A stretch of DNA of 6,672 nucleotides from Gemmatimonadota bacterium. GTDB lineage: Bacteria > Gemmatimonadota > Gemmatimonadetes > Gemmatimonadales > GWC2-71-9. A program made the translations under genes and the position numbers. The notes below the pieces were generated by a model. It had not been told where the DNA came from. It made no database searches and saw only the letters and a list, made by a program, of their open reading frames with translations. The stretch lies in NCBI GenBank assembly GCA_003222235.1, contig QHVD01000055.1, forward strand, positions 1 through 6,672, in the 5' to 3' direction. Below, in pieces: positions 5,565-6,672 of the stretch (position 1 is the stretch's first letter; every line of letters starts with the position of its first letter).

Positions 5565-6672
5565 CGGAGCAGTTGGGCCAGGACGCCCGGAGCTAAGGCG
5601 CGCCGCGCCGGGACGATATTTCCGGCCGCCCCCACCACAAGATCCGCGAGGTCGGGCCGGCGCGCCAGCCCGCCCACGACGCGGTTGGTGAGCGCCGGCC
5701 ACCCCACGCCGAGCCCGATCAGCCGCTCGAAGAGCCACTTCCCGGCGAACTCGCGCCGCCGCGCGCGGGTGTACGGCTGCAAGTTCGCGGCGGGGATGGG
5801 CTCACTGACCCCGCGTGCGAGCGCGGGGAGAAGGCAGGCCGCGGCGAGCTCCGCGCCCGCGAGCGCGCTGTAGATCCCTTGTCCGGTGAACGGGTCGAAG
5901 AAGTCGGCCGCGTCGCCCACGAGCAGGGCGCCTCCTCCATCAGCGACCGAGCGTCGCGACCACCGGGCGAACGGACCGGTGGTGAGCACCTCGCGCACGA
6001 GCCGCTTTGGATCGAACCGGCCGGCGAGCCCCGGGAACCGCCCCAGCTCGGCGAAGAAGCTCGCGCGAAAGCTCGTACCGCCTCGTCCCCGGTGCAACGC
6101 GGCGAGCGGCACCACGAGGGCCACGGTCGTGATGCCGCCGCCGATGGGCCCGAGTCCCACGTAGCCGCGCTCGCTCACGTGGAGCTCACCCATCTCGTCC
6201 ACGCCCGCCACGTCCGCAACGTGGGCCGTGAACGCGATGCGCCGGGGGAGTGAGGTGCGCGCCAGCCCGAGCCGGCGTGCGACGACCGAGCGCAGGCCGT
6301 CCGCTCCCACCACCACGCGGGCCTTCGCCGTTTCCCGTTCCCCGTTTCCCGATCTCCCGACCACGCCCGCCACCGCCCGACCCTCGAACACCACATCCTG
6401 GACCGTGACACCCTCACGCACCACGGCTCCCGCCCGCTCCGCGGCGCAGAGTAGGATCGTGTCGAAGGTGGCCCGGGCGAGGGCGAAGCTGTAGGGCCGT
6501 GGGCTCGGGTAGCCGTGCGCGGCGGCGAACCGGCCGCACATGGTCGAGCCGTTCGGGGCAATCACCTTCATACCGTACAGCTTGGCGTGCGGGACGCGCT
6601 CGATCTCTTCCAGCACGCCGCCGCCCAGTCGCTCGAGCACGGCGGTGGTGGCGGGGGACAAGTACTCCGAGC
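5561..6672 (-). CDS. FAD-dependent oxidoreductase (geranylgeranyl reductase / aromatic hydroxylase type), 5'-truncated
   Basis: Flavoprotein of the p-hydroxybenzoate hydroxylase fold that reduces or hydroxylates a lipid or aromatic substrate. The frame is open to the right edge, so the N-terminus with the GxGxxG dinucleotide-binding motif is missing (roughly 40-50 residues); 369 complete codons are visible. The first residues, SEYLSPATTAVLERLG, match the segment that follows the first FAD motif in this family; the preceding partial codon (?GC) fits the cysteine often found there. Counting from the first full codon, VVGADGLRS (about 120-128) is the second FAD motif and LLVGDAADFFDPFTGQGI (about 249-266) the third, which binds the ribityl chain. 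A TTG at 6661 is only internal. A heptamer repeat (6331-6351) encodes GNGERET just before the VVGADG strand. It is translationally coupled to the flavin reductase gene. Similar flavoproteins accompany type III PKS and methyltransferase genes; any such partner would lie right of the window. Confidence 0.88.
   Translation of the reverse strand, partial: SEYLSPATTAVLERLGGGVLEEIERVPHAKLYGMKVIAPNGSTMCGRFAAAHGYPSPRPYSFALARATFDTILLCAAERAGAVVREGVTVQDVVFEGRAVAGVVGRSGNGERETAKARVVVGADGLRSVVARRLGLARTSLPRRIAFTAHVADVAGVDEMGELHVSERGYVGLGPIGGGITTVALVVPLAALHRGRGGTSFRASFFAELGRFPGLAGRFDPKRLVREVLTTGPFARWSRRSVADGGGALLVGDAADFFDPFTGQGIYSALAGAELAAACLLPALARGVSEPIPAANLQPYTRARRREFAGKWLFERLIGLGVGWPALTNRVVGGLARRPDLADLVVGAAGNIVPARRALAPGVLAQLLR
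6331..6359 (-). repeat. Heptanucleotide repeat inside the oxidoreductase gene
   Basis: Plus strand: TTTCCCG (6331-6337), TTCCCCG (6338-6344), TTTCCCG (6345-6351) and a degenerate ATCTCCCG (6352-6359). On the coding strand it reads in frame as RSGNGERETA, in the hairpin before the second FAD motif. It has the same unit and coding orientation as the array in the methyltransferase gene. Confidence 0.88.

Noticed and set aside
5565..5738. A 58-residue N-terminal extension of the flavin reductase.
   Set aside because: It overlaps the oxidoreductase in another frame and is Arg/Gly/Pro-rich; the ATG at 5564 gives an ATGA overlap and a family-like N-terminus.
5172..5873. A 233-codon plus-strand open frame opposite the flavin reductase and oxidoreductase genes.
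   Set aside because: Composition is of shadow type with no domain; the minus strand genes explain the region fully.
6659..6661. TTG as the start of the oxidoreductase.
   Set aside because: The frame stays open to the edge with SEYL, part of the usual CSEYLSP-like segment, and the essential N-terminal FAD motif is missing, so the gene is cut by the window.

Overview
The window is GC-rich DNA (about 70 % by eye), densely coded, from a bacterial chromosome. Base composition, four ATGA stop/start overlaps and short heptanucleotide repeats scattered in and between genes suggest an uncultured soil or subsurface lineage. Candidatus Rokubacteria / Methylomirabilota is my best guess, from memory of similar gene neighbourhoods and repeats. 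That assignment is an inference; no marker gene here settles it.

Left part, + strand (1-1844): two consecutive tetrapyrrole genes. hemC (hydroxymethylbilane synthase) is cut by the left edge, and hemB (porphobilinogen synthase, zinc-cysteine type) overlaps its end by ATGA. HemB makes porphobilinogen and HemC polymerises it, so the pair encodes two successive steps towards haem, sirohaem or cobamides. No hemD lies between or after them.

The rest (1874-6672), - strand: six genes in one direction, converging on hemB with only 29 bp between the stops. In transcription order (right to left) they are: an FAD-dependent oxidoreductase (5' end outside the window), a flavin reductase-domain protein, a class I SAM methyltransferase, a short SRPBCC (cyclase/aromatase-fold) protein, a FabF-like ketosynthase and an aquaporin. 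Three of the five junctions are ATGA overlaps, one is a 37-bp gap, and one is a 119-bp spacer filled by a palindromic heptamer repeat. Ketosynthase, SRPBCC protein, methyltransferase, flavoprotein and flavin reductase together look like a small pathway that builds and tailors a polyketide, alkyl-aromatic or quinone-like lipid. The product is unknown, and no acyl carrier protein or type III PKS is visible here. The aquaporin may merely be co-transcribed.

The most unusual signals are (1) degenerate 7-bp repeats: a GGGAAAC/GGGACAC type inside hemC, the methyltransferase and the oxidoreductase, always readable in frame and with the G-rich strand as coding strand, and a GCCGCAA type forming a 19-bp inverted repeat between two operon genes; (2) a run of 14 G inside the ketosynthase gene, a possible frameshifting site or assembly weak point; (3) an apparent in-frame loss of about 18-20 residues from the SRPBCC protein. 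There is no tRNA, rRNA, CRISPR array, insertion sequence or stretch over 300 bp without a gene.
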